Shown in pieces: positions 23,159-35,628 of a stretch of 64,000 bases of DNA. Position 1 is the first letter of the stretch; every line of letters starts with the position of its first letter. Source of the stretch: Bubalus kerabau. Taxonomy: Eukaryota > Chordata > Mammalia > Artiodactyla > Bovidae. The notes under the pieces were generated by a model, which saw only the letters and a program-made list of their open reading frames with translations, searched no databases and was not told the origin of the DNA. The stretch is from contig NC_073629.1 of the NCBI RefSeq assembly GCF_029407905.1, positions 50,390,801 to 50,454,800 on the forward strand, written 5' to 3'. A program made the translations under genes and the position numbers.

Positions 23159-24164
23159 ATAGATGTCATCCTATATATGACTTCCATTAAAGTTCTCCTG
23201 TTTTGACCATCATCTCCTTGGGAGTCCCATTCCTTCCTAATGGATTTTTAACAGTTCATCAAATAAATATTTTGAGGTCCCAACACACGCCAGGCACTGA
23301 GGACCCAACATTAATAAAGTTAGCTAGGAGGTAGCAAGCATGCCACTTGATGCCATAGGTCTTGGAGCTACTCAAGAAATCATGGTGCTCTGCCAACCCC
23401 ACCAGGATGGAGCCAGACCTTGTGGACAGAAGAGTTCTGGCCCTCTCTGAAACTCAGTGAGGTCCACAGTGATTCTTCAGCTTGCCCTCACAATCAACAG
23501 AATGCAGCCCTGAACATATTCCTCTCAACCTCTGAAGCCTGGATTAAAATCACACATGGAAGACTGGCTCTAAAGACACAAGGTTTGAGAGTCATTCTCA
23601 GCAGGAAGCAGATGGAACTCCAAGCCAGCCAAGAGCACAATTCTTTGTGTTTTCAGCAAACAAGCTTCCCCAGGGCATCCAGGAGCCAGCTGAGTTGCTC
23701 CCTCCATCTCTTCTTTTAGCTTTTAGCCTCTACACTCAACTCTATGGAGAATTTTAAAATTCCACTCTATATATGACATTCACAAAAACAAATCCTGGTA
23801 GATGAAAGTGTTTAATTTAAATATACAACTCCTACATTGCTACAAAAGAATCTTGACCTTTAATCTTGGACGGGAGCAGTCCTTTATAAGCAGAACAGAA
23901 AACACAGAGGTAATAAATGGAAAATTAGAGGGTTTAATTAAATAACTTTGGAAACTTCTTAAGGAAAAATAACAAGACTAACAATGTTAAATATAAACTG
24001 ACAAATATTTCAATGTAGATCAATAAGAGGGTTAATAGTGATAATACAAGTCTTTAGCAGAGAAGCTCATGAAGCCATTCAGTAGAGACGTTTGGAGTCT
24101 GGGGATCTAAGCAGAACAGCCTTGGGGACCCCAGTGACAAAGGGTGGTTGGCACACAGTGAGCA
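23159..24164. other. Intergenic, no gene seen
   Basis: 1 kb without a supported gene or young repeat. Confidence 0.5.
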
Positions 24165-24174
24165 GGTGCCCTTT

Positions 24175-24599
24175 CCCCACCTCTGCCCGAAGCTCAACAT
24201 CCCAACTCTGCCAAACAAGAGTTGGAACCTTTGGAGCACCAGCACTGGAGGGACAGCCCCTCCCTGTACTCCCTGCTCCACAGGCTCTTCCTGATGTAAC
24301 CCAGCACCAAGGCCTACATTAACTACCTGGGAGAGCACCTTGGCCTTGCGCAGCTGCTGAGCCAGGGACTGCAAGCTCCAGGCAGCGGGCGTTACCATGC
24401 GGGGCGTGGTAACCTGTACAGGGCCCTGAGCCGCTGGCAGACCTGCGAGCGCACACCTGTGTGTGGAGCCCACAGCCTTCGCGCTGCTGAGCCACTCTTT
24501 GCACACGGTTCTGCTCTCCCACCTGCAGGGCAGGCTCACAGCCTGGGATAAGTTCCTGACAGGCCAGGCAGTGGTCCTGACGGAGAAGTACCAGTGAGT
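24175..24599 (+). pseudogene. Unidentified broken coding remnant
   Basis: One frame reads PEAQHPNSAKQELEPLEHQH, WRDSPSLYSLLHRLFL, one in-frame TAA, then PSTKAYINYLGEHLGLAQLL and NLYRALSRWQTCERTP. After a one- or two-base shift the next frame gives VEPTAFALLSHSLHTVLLSH, LQGRLTAWDKFLTGQ and AVVLTEKYQ before TGA. Local GC content is high compared with the surroundings and both halves look protein-like. A donor-like CA|GTGAGT at 24593-24600 suggests it might be unprocessed. I do not recognise the parent. A chance GC-rich open stretch is the alternative. Confidence 0.35.
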
Positions 24600-24619
24600 T
24601 CCCTGCCCTGCAGGTCCAG

Positions 24620-26102
24620 GTCTGCACCAGTCAGTGAATAGGCCTCAAAAGACTGGACAATGTTTTTTAAAAAATGGACACTTTGGAGACATCTAGAAAT
24701 AGCACCGCATGGCATGGACTTTGACATTTGGTTTCTGTTAACTTCTCCAAGCTTCCGGGCAGATACACAAGAAGCAGGGGCCAAGGGAAACTGAGAAGTT
24801 ACCATATGGAGACAGAACCAGCAGACAGGTTTATGGACAGAGGTGAGACACCCTTGGGGACTTCCAGAAAGAACTGGAGGACATTGTGAGGGCCCTGAGA
24901 GCCTGGTTTTACTTGGGATACTACAACAGAAAATGTCTGGACATACATATATACATACATTTCTTTTAAGTCTGGAGGGATAATGGTTTCTTGGAGAAAT
25001 GGAATTATGAGAGGAGACAGGAAATTCTACCTTCTAGTGTATACATTTCAGGGATGTTTCATTTTTTTTTAAGAAACATATATTACTTTCATAATAGTAA
25101 CATACAAAAAGATAGTCCCACTTAGAAAAACAAAATAAAAAATACACAGGATTTGGCATTTGCCTTTCAAGGATGGCGCCCTGCTCTGGAGCATGGCTGG
25201 TAACAGAACCAGTCCACAATTAGTCATCCCGTGTTTTGTGACCTGTGACAGGGATACGTAGGAGTTTCCCAGGCCTCAGTGTCTGGAACTGAACCATGTC
25301 TAGGGGCAAAAGTTGGTTTGGTGGCCAGCGTGGAATGTCAGGGTTAGTGACTATCACTGGCATAGAGGCCCTGACTTGTTCTGCCTCGAGATCTCAGAAA
25401 AACTCACTGTTTTGGAGGCAGTCACTGCAGGGTTCAGAGGGTTTCTCTCTCACACACGCTAGGTTGCAAGTGAGAGATGGGACCGAGGTCTCATGATCTG
25501 CTGCTCTCATGAAAATGTCCAGCATCTTCATCCAGATTCACAAGGCCTGGCCCCTGCCTTCCTCTCCAGCATCATCTATCTCCTCTTTGAGTTTTGAACA
25601 TACTAAACCAGGTATGGTCCCCAGAGTGGTCTCCTCTTTCTACCCTTCACCTGCCCCTTCCCTCACTCTTCCATTCCCAGTTGTATTATTACCCCTTGCA
25701 GAATCCTCCCTGAGGGGCCCCTTTCCAAGGGCCCCCCACCCCGGGTGAGGCACCAGCAGCTCTGCTCCTGACGCCCTGAAACATCACCACTCTGTAGAAT
25801 GGTTGCCTGATTACATGTCCGCAGCCCCCAGCTGACAGGTAGCTTTTCGTCCAGCAAGAGTGAGAGTGTTACCACCATGGCCTCCAGTTCTGGTCATGAG
25901 GCTCTGTAAACATTTGCTAAATGAAGAGGAACATGCTGGCCTGGCCTCACCCTGTGGGCATCCTCATGGGAGGACCCTGCATGTTCACTGACCCACCTGT
26001 AAGCTCTTCACAGTTCCCGAGGGAAGGATGGTGGCAAAACACCAAAAAATAACAGCACTTACTAAAATGTCTCTTCATGGAAGAGAACATAAGAAGGGAG
26101 TT
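24620..26102. other. Intergenic, no gene seen
   Basis: 1.5 kb. Contains short CAT/ATAC repeats at about 24940-24962 and a T run at 25061-25071. No exon or repeat family assigned. Confidence 0.5.
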
Positions 26103-26113
26103 AAATGCTCACA

Positions 26114-26518
26114 AAGGGAAAGAGAAAAACAAGTATCATGTATTAACACACATATATACATAGAGAGAGAGAGAATCTAGAAAGATGGTGTTGATGAACC
26201 TATTTGCAGGGCAGCAAAGGAGACACAGACATAGAGAACAGATTTGTGGATGGAGGGTGGGAAGAAGAGTGGGGGACGAATGGAGAGGGTAGCATGGAAA
26301 CATATCCACTACCATATGTAAAATAGATGCCCGGTGGGAATTTGCTGTATGACTCAGGGAACTCAAGGCTCTGTGACAACCTAGAGGGGTGGGAGGGAGG
26401 GTCATGAGGGAAAGGAAAACATATGTATACCTACGGCTGATTCATGTTGATGTATGGCAGAAACCATCACCATGATGTAAAGCAATTATCCTTCAATTAC
26501 AAATAACTAACATTTTTA
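26114..26518 (+). mobile_element. L1 (bovine type) 3' end with 11-bp target-site duplication
   Basis: Ruminant L1 3' UTR: gagaacagatttgtggatgg, acatatccactaccatatgt, gggaatttgctgtatgactc, ctgattcatgttgatgtatg, ending agcaattatccttcaattac. An aaatgctcaca flanks it at 26103-26113 and 26519-26529, so it is a severely 5'-truncated insertion. Confidence 0.88.
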
Positions 26519-26529
26519 AAATGCTCACA

Positions 26530-27170
26530 GAGGTAAGTGGGACTGCAGGCCTCCCACACAAAGTTCTTGGTACGTCAATTTACCAGGAACAAGTGGGAGT
26601 CTCAGGCCTGGCAGGACAGAGAAAAGCACCGTGGGGCTGGGGTTCTCGCTGTGACTGTGGGCACATGCCTTCACCTTTCAGGCCTGGCAGCCCCTGTGCC
26701 CGCCCCAGGGTCTGTGGAGTAAAGGCTAGGGACTGGCTAAACCCTGGGGGTAGAAGGAGAAGAGCTGACCGATCTGAAAGGCACATCAATTGGGCTCCAC
26801 CCAACCTTGACCTCAGCCCTGGATACAGACTAACCCAAATCCTCCTGCCTTGTACAAATGCTCCTCACAGTAGACATTCAATCTGGGTCACAGGACAAGA
26901 ATCTTACCAAGGCCTTTGCAGCTGGTGCTTTGCACAAACAAGCAAATCTAGACTGAACTGGCACCTTTCCTTTGAAGGGAAGGACACAGGCCTCCTTGCA
27001 CCCGGTTTCCCGGGGTATAAGTTTTACCTGGACTTTATTTCTTCCAAGACCAGGCAGTCACCGGCCCCACAGCTCTGTCACCAGCCTGAGCCTCCCTCCC
27101 TGAGGCAACTCCAGAGCCAAATCCACACCCTGTTTCCAAGGTGCTAGACGTGGGAAGCTACTGCCTATGT
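26530..27170. other. Intergenic stretch with a 208-codon open frame of unknown meaning
   Basis: A + frame is open from the ATG at 26521 (inside the L1 target-site duplication) to 27147. The translation, rich in Pro, Ser, Gly and Arg, resembles no family I know and has no domain, signal peptide or membrane segment. Starting within a repeat flank argues against a real gene. Otherwise no repeat is recognised here. Confidence 0.4.
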
Positions 27171-27181
27171 TACAAGGTAGA

Positions 27182-27405
27182 GTGTGCGTGTCCTAAGTCG
27201 ATTCAGTTATGTCAGACTCTTTGCGACCCTATTGACTGTAGCTGCCAGGCTCCTCTGCCCATGAGATTTTCCAGGGAAGAATATTGTAATGGGTTGCCAT
27301 GCCCTCCTCCAGGGGATCTTCCTGACCCAGGGATAGAACCTGAGTCTCTTATGTCTCCTGCATTGGCGGGTGGGTTCTTTACCACTAGTGCCACCTGGGA
27401 AGTGC
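27182..27405 (-). mobile_element. Bov-tA SINE with target-site duplication
   Basis: Reverse copy: gtcctaagtcgattcagtta, gaccctattgactgtagctg, tcctgacccagggatagaac, ending actagtgccacctgggaagt. Flanks tacaaggtaga (27171-27181) and tataaggtaga (27406-27416). Confidence 0.88.
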
Positions 27406-27504
27406 TATAAGGTAGAAGGGAACACCTCTATTCCCAGTGACTTCACTGAACTGGGGGACAGAAAAGTTCGTTGATGTTTTTCTTCTATTCTGCTTCATGC
27501 ACAG

Positions 27505-27715
27505 GCTTGGGCATCAGTGAGACCAGGCTTCGGGTCTCAATTCTGCCTCTTTCTAATGATTTGACTTTGGGCCAGTTACCCACCTCTCTGCCACTCAGTT
27601 TTGAATCTGCAGAGTGCAGACAGAAGGCCTACCTGAGAGGCTTACAAGGCAGAGTTGTTATGGGAATCAAATGAAGCAACATCTATCAACCACACAGCAC
27701 AGAGCAAATGTCAGC
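27505..27715 (+). mobile_element. MIR SINE
   Basis: Text cttcgggtctcaattctgcc, tgactttgggccagttaccc and gagttgttatgggaatcaaa follows the MIR consensus. Confidence 0.6.
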
Positions 27716-29412
27716 ATCTTTACAGCCTGGAAATGTCTGCCAAGAGCAATGGGGTGTTTTTATAAGAATTTCCCTATGAGTCATGGTCAGAATTGAATCC
27801 TGATCCCACAGCCCATAAGTCAGGTCTCTTCATGCCACCTCACTCACCACCCCACAGTTCCAGCTACTTTTGATTGAACAACTGAGAACTGTAAAAACGG
27901 AAACCCACAGCCAAAGACCCAGCCTATTTCTGACCCTCCAGGAATCCCCACAGCTCAGATCTGCTATCTCTTTCTGCCCTGGCAGCACAGCACTGAAGGC
28001 AGGATGCTCAAAGTCAAGTTTCTGACTTGGAGGCTCTGGTGCCTCCTCCCCAGTGAGCTTTTCTTTACTCACACTGGGACCTTCCGCATAGTTACTTTTT
28101 AATCTCATGAAAAATCCCCGCAGCCTGCTTTGTAGAGGGGTAACCACCTGGAAGAAGGGTGCATATTCAGGATACATGATGACAGATGGCACCTAGAACT
28201 GAGAAGCAGAACCCCAGATGTCTCTGCCAGCTCTGGGGCAATAAACCTTTTTGTCCCTTTGGGTTAGCTTCAATTTCTTTTTTTCTTTCTTTCTGTCCTT
28301 TTTTTTCTCTTTTTTTATTCAAACCAAAGGATCAAAATGAGACAGGCAATAGAATTAATAAAGACTAATGCCCCAAATCTATGTTAGCTTCCTCAGCCAA
28401 ACTCTCCCTGAGCTGGTTAATAAATAAGCCAGTGATTAAGCTGCTCTGGCACATTCCATTCTGTAGCCCAGAAGGGATCTTTCCTGCGTGGAGGGACAAA
28501 GACACTAGATTTGTAGCTTCCGTCCCTGTTCACCTTCCCTGCTCCTGTGTCTGCGGTGTGGTGGGTGATGGGACCGCCTCCAACACCAAGTCATTTCTGG
28601 GACACCACCAGGACCAAAGAGGACCCAGAGACAAAGAGAGGCCGATGGGGTCCTGTTGTACAGGACTGGCCCATGACGGGGTGGTACACGCCTCACACCA
28701 CATCTTTGTGGTGTGAGATGTTAATTAATCCTCCTGGTCACCCCATGCTGCAGGATCTGTCACTAATGTGAAGGCTCAGAGGGGTTAGTGGCATGCTCAG
28801 AAAGCTGGCAGAAGCAGATCCTAAGCCCCACAGCCTGATGTGGGAGAGCATTAGGTAATACTGCCTTTACCTTTTTACTACCAACCACAAATGTACTATT
28901 TCCAAAACCTGAGAGATTAATGAGCAGTGCAGTTACTCAAGAAGGTTCAGTGGAAGGGGGAGGATTTGGAGAGGTCCCGGGCAAGAGGCCAGGCACCCAC
29001 GTGCTGGGAAGGAGTCTGGTGGGTACAGGAAGTGGGGGCAAGACCAAGCATAGACTTTGTTAAGGCAAAATTTTTTCACATTCCTGCTGTAATGCATCTA
29101 ATCTCTAATTTAAAACATACCTGAACTTGTATAAATGAGTGCTGTTAAAGCACCTGTTAATTTTAGCAGCTGGCACTCAGGATGAGAGAGTTATGAGCAG
29201 GCAGGGATGGTCCTCTCAAGCCTTCCTCTCAGCCAACCCGTGCTGACACCCTGTTCCCTCCGCATACCTGCAATTCTGTGAACAGCAGAGGGTCAGGGTA
29301 GCTTCCACCGCGCAAGCTATTTAGGCTCAATATCTTTCTAAAAAGAAAATTGCTCTTTCTTTGTGTTTTGGAAATTCTGTTTTGCAAATGGTTCCTGCAA
29401 GTTTAAAGTTGT

Positions 29413-29443
<31 letters not shown>

Positions 29444-29479
29444 GCTGTTTGGCATTGAGAGAAAATGTTTTATTGTTGG
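27716..29479. other. Intergenic, no gene seen
   Basis: 1.8 kb of mostly unique sequence, with a T/C-rich run at 28268-28320 and a TTTTG repeat at about 29411-29442. Nothing coding is supported. Confidence 0.5.
29411..29442 (+). repeat. (TTTTG)n microsatellite
   Basis: Several consecutive TTTTG units (ttttgttttgttttgttttg). Confidence 0.85.
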
Positions 29480-29690
29480 TTGTTCATTTTAATTGAAGGA
29501 TAATTGCGTTATAATATTCTGCCATACATCAACATGAATCAGTCATAGGTGTACCTACAGCCCCTCCCTCTTGAACCTCCATCCCACCTCCCAACCCATC
29601 CCACCCTTCTAGAGCTCTGGTTTGAGTTCCCTGAGTCATATAGCAATTTCCCATTGGGTATCTATTTTATATATGGGAGTATATCTGTTT
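29480..29690 (-). mobile_element. L1 (bovine type) 3' end
   Basis: Reverse of the same ruminant L1 3' UTR seen at 26.1 kb: ttttaattgaaggataattg, gccatacatcaacatgaatc, ctccatcccacctcccaacc, gagtcatatagcaatttccc. Confidence 0.8.
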
Positions 29691-30120
29691 TTTAATGATT
29701 TCTACAAATCAAATATATAATATTTCTCTTGAAATTGAAGTCATCTGGTGACTAGTTCAACGTTCAGAACAAGACAGTTCCAGGTTGTCCGGACAAACCA
29801 GAAAGGGCAATCACCGCCTGGCAGAGCCTAGCTGGCTCCCTACGGGAGAATGTTGAGCCTACGTGGTCAGTCCCCAGCTCCCAGATAGCAGGAGTCGCTC
29901 TCTCTTCCTCACACCCTCAGCCCTGGGTCTATAGCATTCCTGAAATCTCTGCCCTACCCTCATGTTAGTGCTCTCAATGACCAGGCCACCAAGCAGGAAG
30001 TGCCTGGAGGTGAGGGTCATGCTTCATCCTCTCTTCCAGCAGAAAGTGCCTTAATGTCTTCTATGTGCCAAGCAAATTTCTGGGCCCTGGGCTACACCTG
30101 CAAGCAAGACTGTCTTGGCA
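29691..30120. other. Intergenic, no gene seen
   Basis: Unassigned sequence between an L1 end and a MIR. Confidence 0.45.
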
Positions 30121-30124
30121 TCAT

Positions 30125-30342
30125 GCTTAGGAATATAGACTCTGGAGCTAGACTGCCTGGATTAGGATCCCAGCTCTACCATGTACTAGCTACTGTTGCC
30201 CTGGGCAAGTCACTTAGCCCCTGTGTATCTTGTTTCCCCATGTGTACAGTGGTGATGACGGTGACCTACCTCATAGTGATGAGAGGATTAAGTGAATTCA
30301 TACATTGTGAAGTGTGTTTGCGCTTAGTACCCAGTAAGTCCT
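30125..30342 (+). mobile_element. MIR SINE, near full length
   Basis: Text gaatatagactctggagcta, ctagctactgttgccctggg, caagtcacttagcccctgtg, agaggattaagtgaattcat. One of the best-preserved MIRs here. Confidence 0.75.
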
Positions 30343-30496
30343 ACAAAGAAGTTAATGTTACAGACTGTAGTGATAATGAAATAGACTGCTATAGTAAAAT
30401 ACAAGTGCTCTCTATATCAAGGGTAAGTACAAGATTATTTTGGAGCACACCAAAAGGGTGCATAAACCCGGTCTTGGGATGGCTTCCCAAAGGATG

Positions 30497-30723
30497 TGCT
30501 GCTGTGTACTGTCATCTCCCACTCTTTGCAGCCCCACTGACTGTAGCCCACCAGGCTCCTCTGTCCATGGGATTCTCCAGGCAAGAATACTGGAGTGGAT
30601 TGCCATTTCCTTCTCCAGGAGATCTCCCTGACCCAAGGACAGAACCCAAAGGACAGGGATAGAACTCCTGTGTCTCCTGCATTGGCAGGTGGATTCATTG
30701 CCACTAGCGCTACCTGGGAAGCC
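30497..30723 (-). mobile_element. Bov-tA SINE
   Basis: Reverse copy: ctgactgtagcccaccaggc, gggattctccaggcaagaat, ccctgacccaaggacagaac, ending actagcgctacctgggaagc. A short internal duplication of the ggacagaaccc/ggacagggatagaac text is visible. Confidence 0.88.
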
Positions 30724-31834
30724 ACACTCTAAACAGAGACTTAAACCACAGGAAGGAGATTTGAGGATAAGGAGAAGAATGTTCTAGGTTGAGTGACTTC
30801 ACGTGGAAAAATGTGGAGGCAAAAGTCCACACTTTCTTTGGTGAGTTTTCTTCATTTTTAAAAATGAAACAAACAGAAGTTCAGTCACTGAGTAACAGTT
30901 ATCAGAGTTAGTAACATGCCTTCTGTCTGTTGAACCATTAATGAACAAACAGAAAATTCAGGTTCTGATCCCCACAGCAAGTCTGAACTTAAGGCATCTT
31001 TGAAGGTCATACCAACAAGGTCACAATGGCTCACAAGTTCTCTTTTTATTTTCAGTAGGAAACAAACATGAACCTCAAATCTTTAGGTTAATTGAATTAT
31101 TTCTTGAATGATTTCTGGTCTATAGACTCCCTAAGAGAAGACATTACTGCTTTTACTCCCCACATCACGCCCAGCACACCTTCCACATGGTTGGTATCCA
31201 GCAAAAGCCTTTTTTTTCTTTTATACTTGAATGCATTGAATTTTAATTTGCATCTCAATATTTTTTAATAAATGCGTTTTAAATGCTGAGTGTTAAAATG
31301 AATTCTGCCAATGCCCAATGCTTCTCTTTCCACTCAACTCACAGGAAAGCAAGTTTGGGCCCGCCTCTGATCTCTTAGAGCTGAAAGCTAATCTCCAGGG
31401 TGACCTCACCACAGAGGTGTGTTTTATAGTCAACTGGCAAATCTCAGCATGAACTGAGAACGAAGGTTGGAAAGACAATAAACATACAAACACGTCAGAA
31501 TTGTACAAATCAAGTCAGTTCGGAGAACCAGCGGGACTTATGACTAGCTTTCAATTTTAAGAAAACTACAAAGGGAGAAATCTTCCTGGCCAATAGTAAT
31601 CCTTTTCAGAAGACTAGGACGGCCTTTCTCTTATTAGCAAATGAAGAAGTCTGGATAATAGAAGAAGGAAAAGGATTTTAAATTAATCTATGCCAGGGAT
31701 TTTCAAACATGTTTTGACTGAGGAACACTTTGTTCAAACTAAATATTACTAATATATATGAGCAAATAAAAACACATCAAGACAGAGCTTGAAGGCAGGA
31801 TCCAGGCCCCAGTTCTAGCTGTTGCTCTCTTCCC
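30724..31834. other. Intergenic, no gene seen
   Basis: 1.1 kb, AT-rich, no supported gene or young repeat. Confidence 0.5.
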
Positions 31835-32897
31835 TTCAGTTCAGACCAGTCGCTCAGTCGTGTCCAACTCTTTGTGACCCCATGGAATGTAGCACGCCAG
31901 GCTTCCTTGTCCATCACCAACTTTGGGAGGCTGCTCAAACACATGTCCATTGAATCGGTGATGTCATCTAACCATCTCATCCTCTGTTGTCCCCTTTTCC
32001 TCTCGCCTTCAATCTTTCCCAGCATCAGGGTCTTTTCAAATGAGTAGGCTCTTCGCATCAGGTGGCCAAAGTATTGGAGTTTCAGCTTCAACATTAGTCC
32101 TTCCAATGAATATTCAGGACTGATTTCCTTTAGCACAGACTGGTTGGATCTCCTTGCAGGCCAAGGGACTCTCGTGTCTTCTCCAACACCACAGTTCAAA
32201 AGCATTAATTCTTCAGCCCTCAGCTTTCTTTATAGTCTGACTCTCACATCCATACATGACCACTGGAAAAGCCATAGCTTTGACTAGATGGACCTTTGTC
32301 AGCAAAGTAATATCTCTGCTTTTTAATATGCTGTCTAGGTTGGTCATAGCTTTTCTTTCAAGGAGTAAGCATCTTTTAATTTCATGGCTGTAGTCACCAT
32401 CTGCACTGATTTTGAAGCCCAAGAAAATTAAGTCTGTCACTGTTTCCATTGTTTCCCCATCTATTTGCCATGAAGTGATGGGATGCCATGATCTTTGTTT
32501 TTTGAATGTTGAGTTTTAAGCCAGCTTTTTCACTCTCCTCTTTCACTTTCATCAAGAGGCTTTTTAGTTCCTCTTCACTTTCTGCCATAAGGGTGGTTAT
32601 CATCAGCATATCTGAGGTTATTGATATTTCTCCCGGCAATCTTGAATCCAGCTTGAGCTTCTTCCAGCCCAGCATTTCTCATGATGTACTCTGCATATAA
32701 GTTAAATAAGCACGGTGACAATATACAGCTTTGACGTACTCCTTTCCCAATTTGGAACCAGTCCATTGTTCCATATCCAGTTCTAACTGTTACTTCTTGA
32801 CCTGCATACAGATTTCTCAAGAGGCAGGTAAGGTGGTCTGGTGTTCCCATCTCTTGAAGAATTTTTCCACAGTTTTTTGTGATCTACAAAGCCAAAG
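31835..32897 (-). mobile_element. BovB LINE, 5'-truncated, about 1.06 kb
   Basis: Reverse copy beginning with the BovB 3' end (cttcagttcagaccagtcgc). The minus-strand translation gives the BovB ORF2 C-terminus in pieces: GCESQTIKKAEG, LLERKAMTNLDSILKSRDIT, KAGLKLNIQKTKIMAS, MGTPDHLTCLLRNLYAGQEV. Several frameshifts. The RT YADD box is present (LRYADD), but the frame breaks right after it. Confidence 0.9.
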
Positions 32898-32974
32898 AAG
32901 TGCTCTCTACCTGTGAGCACTTCTAAAACTTCTCATTGTAGTCAAACTTCACTGGCCCTGCCATTGTGCAGTAG

Positions 32975-33092
32975 GAAGACCTGAGACTGAGAAAAAATAC
33001 TTGACTTGTCCAAGGTCACACAGAGGCACCAGAATGAGTTCCTGGGTCGACTTAATCCAAATTCAGTGACCCTTCCACTGCACCATGCAGAG
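32975..33092 (-). mobile_element. MIR SINE fragment
   Basis: Reverse MIR words: cttgacttgtccaaggtcac, acagaggcaccagaatgagt. Confidence 0.5.
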
Positions 33093-34110
33093 GGTAGGGA
33101 AATTTTTCTTCTTAATGCAGAGGGGTGGCTGATGGGAAGGAGATGGAGCACAAGAGGAGAAGGATTGCCCTGTCGGATGCACAGAGTAACAGAGCAGAGC
33201 AAAGCCATGCAGCAGCTACTGGCTGTTTGGAGGCTCCAAGATACCTGCTGAAATGAGAAGATACCATATCCTGTCTTTTGGCTGGATCACTAGCCTGTGA
33301 TGATTTACTCACATGGTCAAGTCAACAGACATTAACTGAGCATCTGCTATCAGGTGCTGGGAAACCTGCTGAATACAGTGATACAAAGACAATTAAGTCA
33401 CTCTGTCATGCCACAAAAATGAGGAAGTCACTTCTTCATCCCAGGTACTCATGGTCAAGTACAGAAAACAGATTGGAAACCCTAACTAGAGTGAGTGTGA
33501 GACTGCTGCATGGACCTACAGGATGGTTACACAAGCGAAGGGGAGAGATAATTCACTGGGAGAATCAAAGATGCCCAGCTGAATAGACAGCCACGTGGGC
33601 TTTCCAAGGATGAGTCTGTGTGCAGGTGGACAGGCGAGGAGACACATCTGGTTCAGAACAGAGAGTACAGAGAAATAGGTTTCAAACAGTGGCAAAGATG
33701 CTCATTTGCAGTTTAGAAAGATCACTGAGGTGGCACTGTGGAAATGCGCAGCATGAAGAGGCTCTGCATTGTTTGAACTGAGGGGACTCAGAGTAGGAAT
33801 GGAAAACAATGGTGGTTTTCACAAGGAAACTCAGCATAAGGAGTAGGAGCAATAAAAATGACAGGAGGGTTCCCTGGCTCCTGTGGTTCCTGAGAACTGT
33901 GGAACGTGGTACCATCACACATAAAGAGTTTCAGAGAGGAAATAAGGAGCCAGCTTCAGCGGGCAGGAGTTCATGGTGCTGGTGGGCCCACCAAGTGAAG
34001 ATATCCGATGGGGAGATAGGCGTAGGGGTCTGATGGTGCACACAGCACAGGCTGGGTTCGTTCCTCAGCTTCAACTTCTAAAGGAAAGGCGTCACCTATT
34101 TCATCTACAT
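33093..34110. other. Intergenic, no gene seen
   Basis: 1 kb with no supported gene or young repeat. Confidence 0.5.
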
Positions 34111-34112
34111 GG

Positions 34113-34320
34113 GGCTTCCAAGGTGGCTCAGTGCTAAAAGAATCTGCCTGCCAATGCAGGGGATATGGGTCCCATCCCTGGGTCGGGAAGATCCCCTGGA
34201 GAAGGAAATGGCAGCCCACTTCCAGTATTCTTGCCTGGAGAATCCCATGGACAGAGGAGACTGGCAGGCTATAGTCCATGGGATTGCAAAACAGTCAGAC
34301 ACAACTTAGTGACTAAAACC
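34113..34320 (+). mobile_element. Bov-tA SINE
   Basis: Forward copy: ggcttccaaggtggctcagt, aatgcaggggatatgggtcc, atcccctggagaaggaaatg, ending tcagacacaacttagtgact. Confidence 0.9.
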
Positions 34321-34824
34321 TTTCCCCTGTGTGCCACAGAGCTTGTTTCAGCCCTCTACTCTGAGGGCTTTTCATAAGTAGAACTTTGTGAAGTTCTGTG
34401 TTGGTTGTTTTTTTTTCCTAAGCTATCTAGTTGAATCCAAACCCTATCAGCTTTTACCACAAGTTAGCTGGGGAATGCAGCCACACCCTAGAGATACTGG
34501 CTTCCTCTATTACATCGGAAATAGGAAGCAACTTTATTTTAAGCAATAATAAAAATATACAACACTGAAAAATACAGAACATATATCCAGTTTAGCTTTG
34601 TCCCATCCATTCCTTTATGGAATAAAATTATCACCATTTTCAAACAAGAAAAGAAATATAGGAAGAAGGTAAATGTACAGGCCCCAAGCCAGGGAACCCT
34701 GCAATTACTCAGAATTGAGTTAGGTACTTTGTTAGCACTCAATCAATACATCTGTACCAAGTAACTTAAGGTGCTGAGACACAATACCCAAAACCATGGG
34801 AGATATTAAAAATAGAGAAAGCCT
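34321..34824. other. Intergenic, no gene seen
   Basis: Half a kilobase, no assignment. Confidence 0.45.
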
Positions 34825-34834
34825 AAGAAATAGA

Positions 34835-35407
34835 TTGCAGCCATGAAATTAAAAGATGCTTACTCCTTGGAAGGAAAGTTATGACCAACCTAGATAGCAT
34901 ATTCAAAAGCAGAGATATTACTTTGCCAACAAAGGTCCATCTAGTCAAGGCTATGGTTTTTCCAGTGGTCATGTATGGATGTGAGAGTTGGACTGTGAAG
35001 AAAGCTGAGTGCCGAAGAATTAATGCTTTTGAACTGTGGTGTTGGAGAAGACTCTTGAGAGTCCCTTAGACTGCAAGGAGATCCAACCAGTCCATCCTAA
35101 AGGAGATCAGTCCTGGGTGTTCATTGGAAGGACTGATGTTGAAGCTGAAACTCCAATACTTTGGCCACCTCATGTGAAGAGTTGACTCATTGGAAAAACC
35201 CTGATGCTGGGAGGGATTGGGGGCAGGAGGAGAAGGGGACAACGGAGGATGAGATGGCTGGATGGCATCACCGACTCGATGGACATGAGTTTGAGTGAAC
35301 CCCGGGAGTTGGTGGTGGACAGGGAGGCCTGGCGTGCTGTGATTGATGGGGTCACAAAGAGTCTGACATGACTGAGCAACTGAACTGAACTGAACTAAAC
35401 TGAACTG
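34835..35407 (+). mobile_element. BovB LINE 3' end with 10-bp target-site duplication
   Basis: Forward, 5'-truncated. It starts gccatgaaattaaaagatgc after tagattgca. The translation gives MTNLDSIFKSRDITLPTKVH, LVKAMVFPVVMYGCESWTVK. It ends in the (GAACT)n tail of BovB. The aagaaataga flank is at 34825-34834 and 35408-35417. Confidence 0.92.
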
Positions 35408-35628
35408 AAGAAATAGAACATCAGCTCCAGGAGCTGATAATTAATTAACTAGATAATCAAGTACCAAAATGAAAATGTAAGGATAAATGGAACAAATGTC
35501 AATAGAAATTAAATGTCCCAAAAGTTAGAGGTAGGAAATAGAAAGTTTAATCAGAGTAATGAGGAAACATTTCACAGAGGAGAGGTGCGATCTAAACTTA
35601 GTGTTGAAGGATGAGCTGAGTTTGAACA

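Noticed and set aside
24054..24539. 161-codon minus-strand open frame
   Set aside because: It lies opposite a better protein-like + strand reading and looks like its shadow.
26521..27147. 208-codon open frame on the + strand
   Set aside because: It starts in the target-site duplication of an L1, shows no domain, signal or membrane segment and no recognisable family. Mentioned in the region note but not called as a gene.
30000..30662. 220-codon open frame on the + strand
   Set aside because: It crosses a MIR and a reversed Bov-tA SINE, so it is assembled from repeats rather than a gene.
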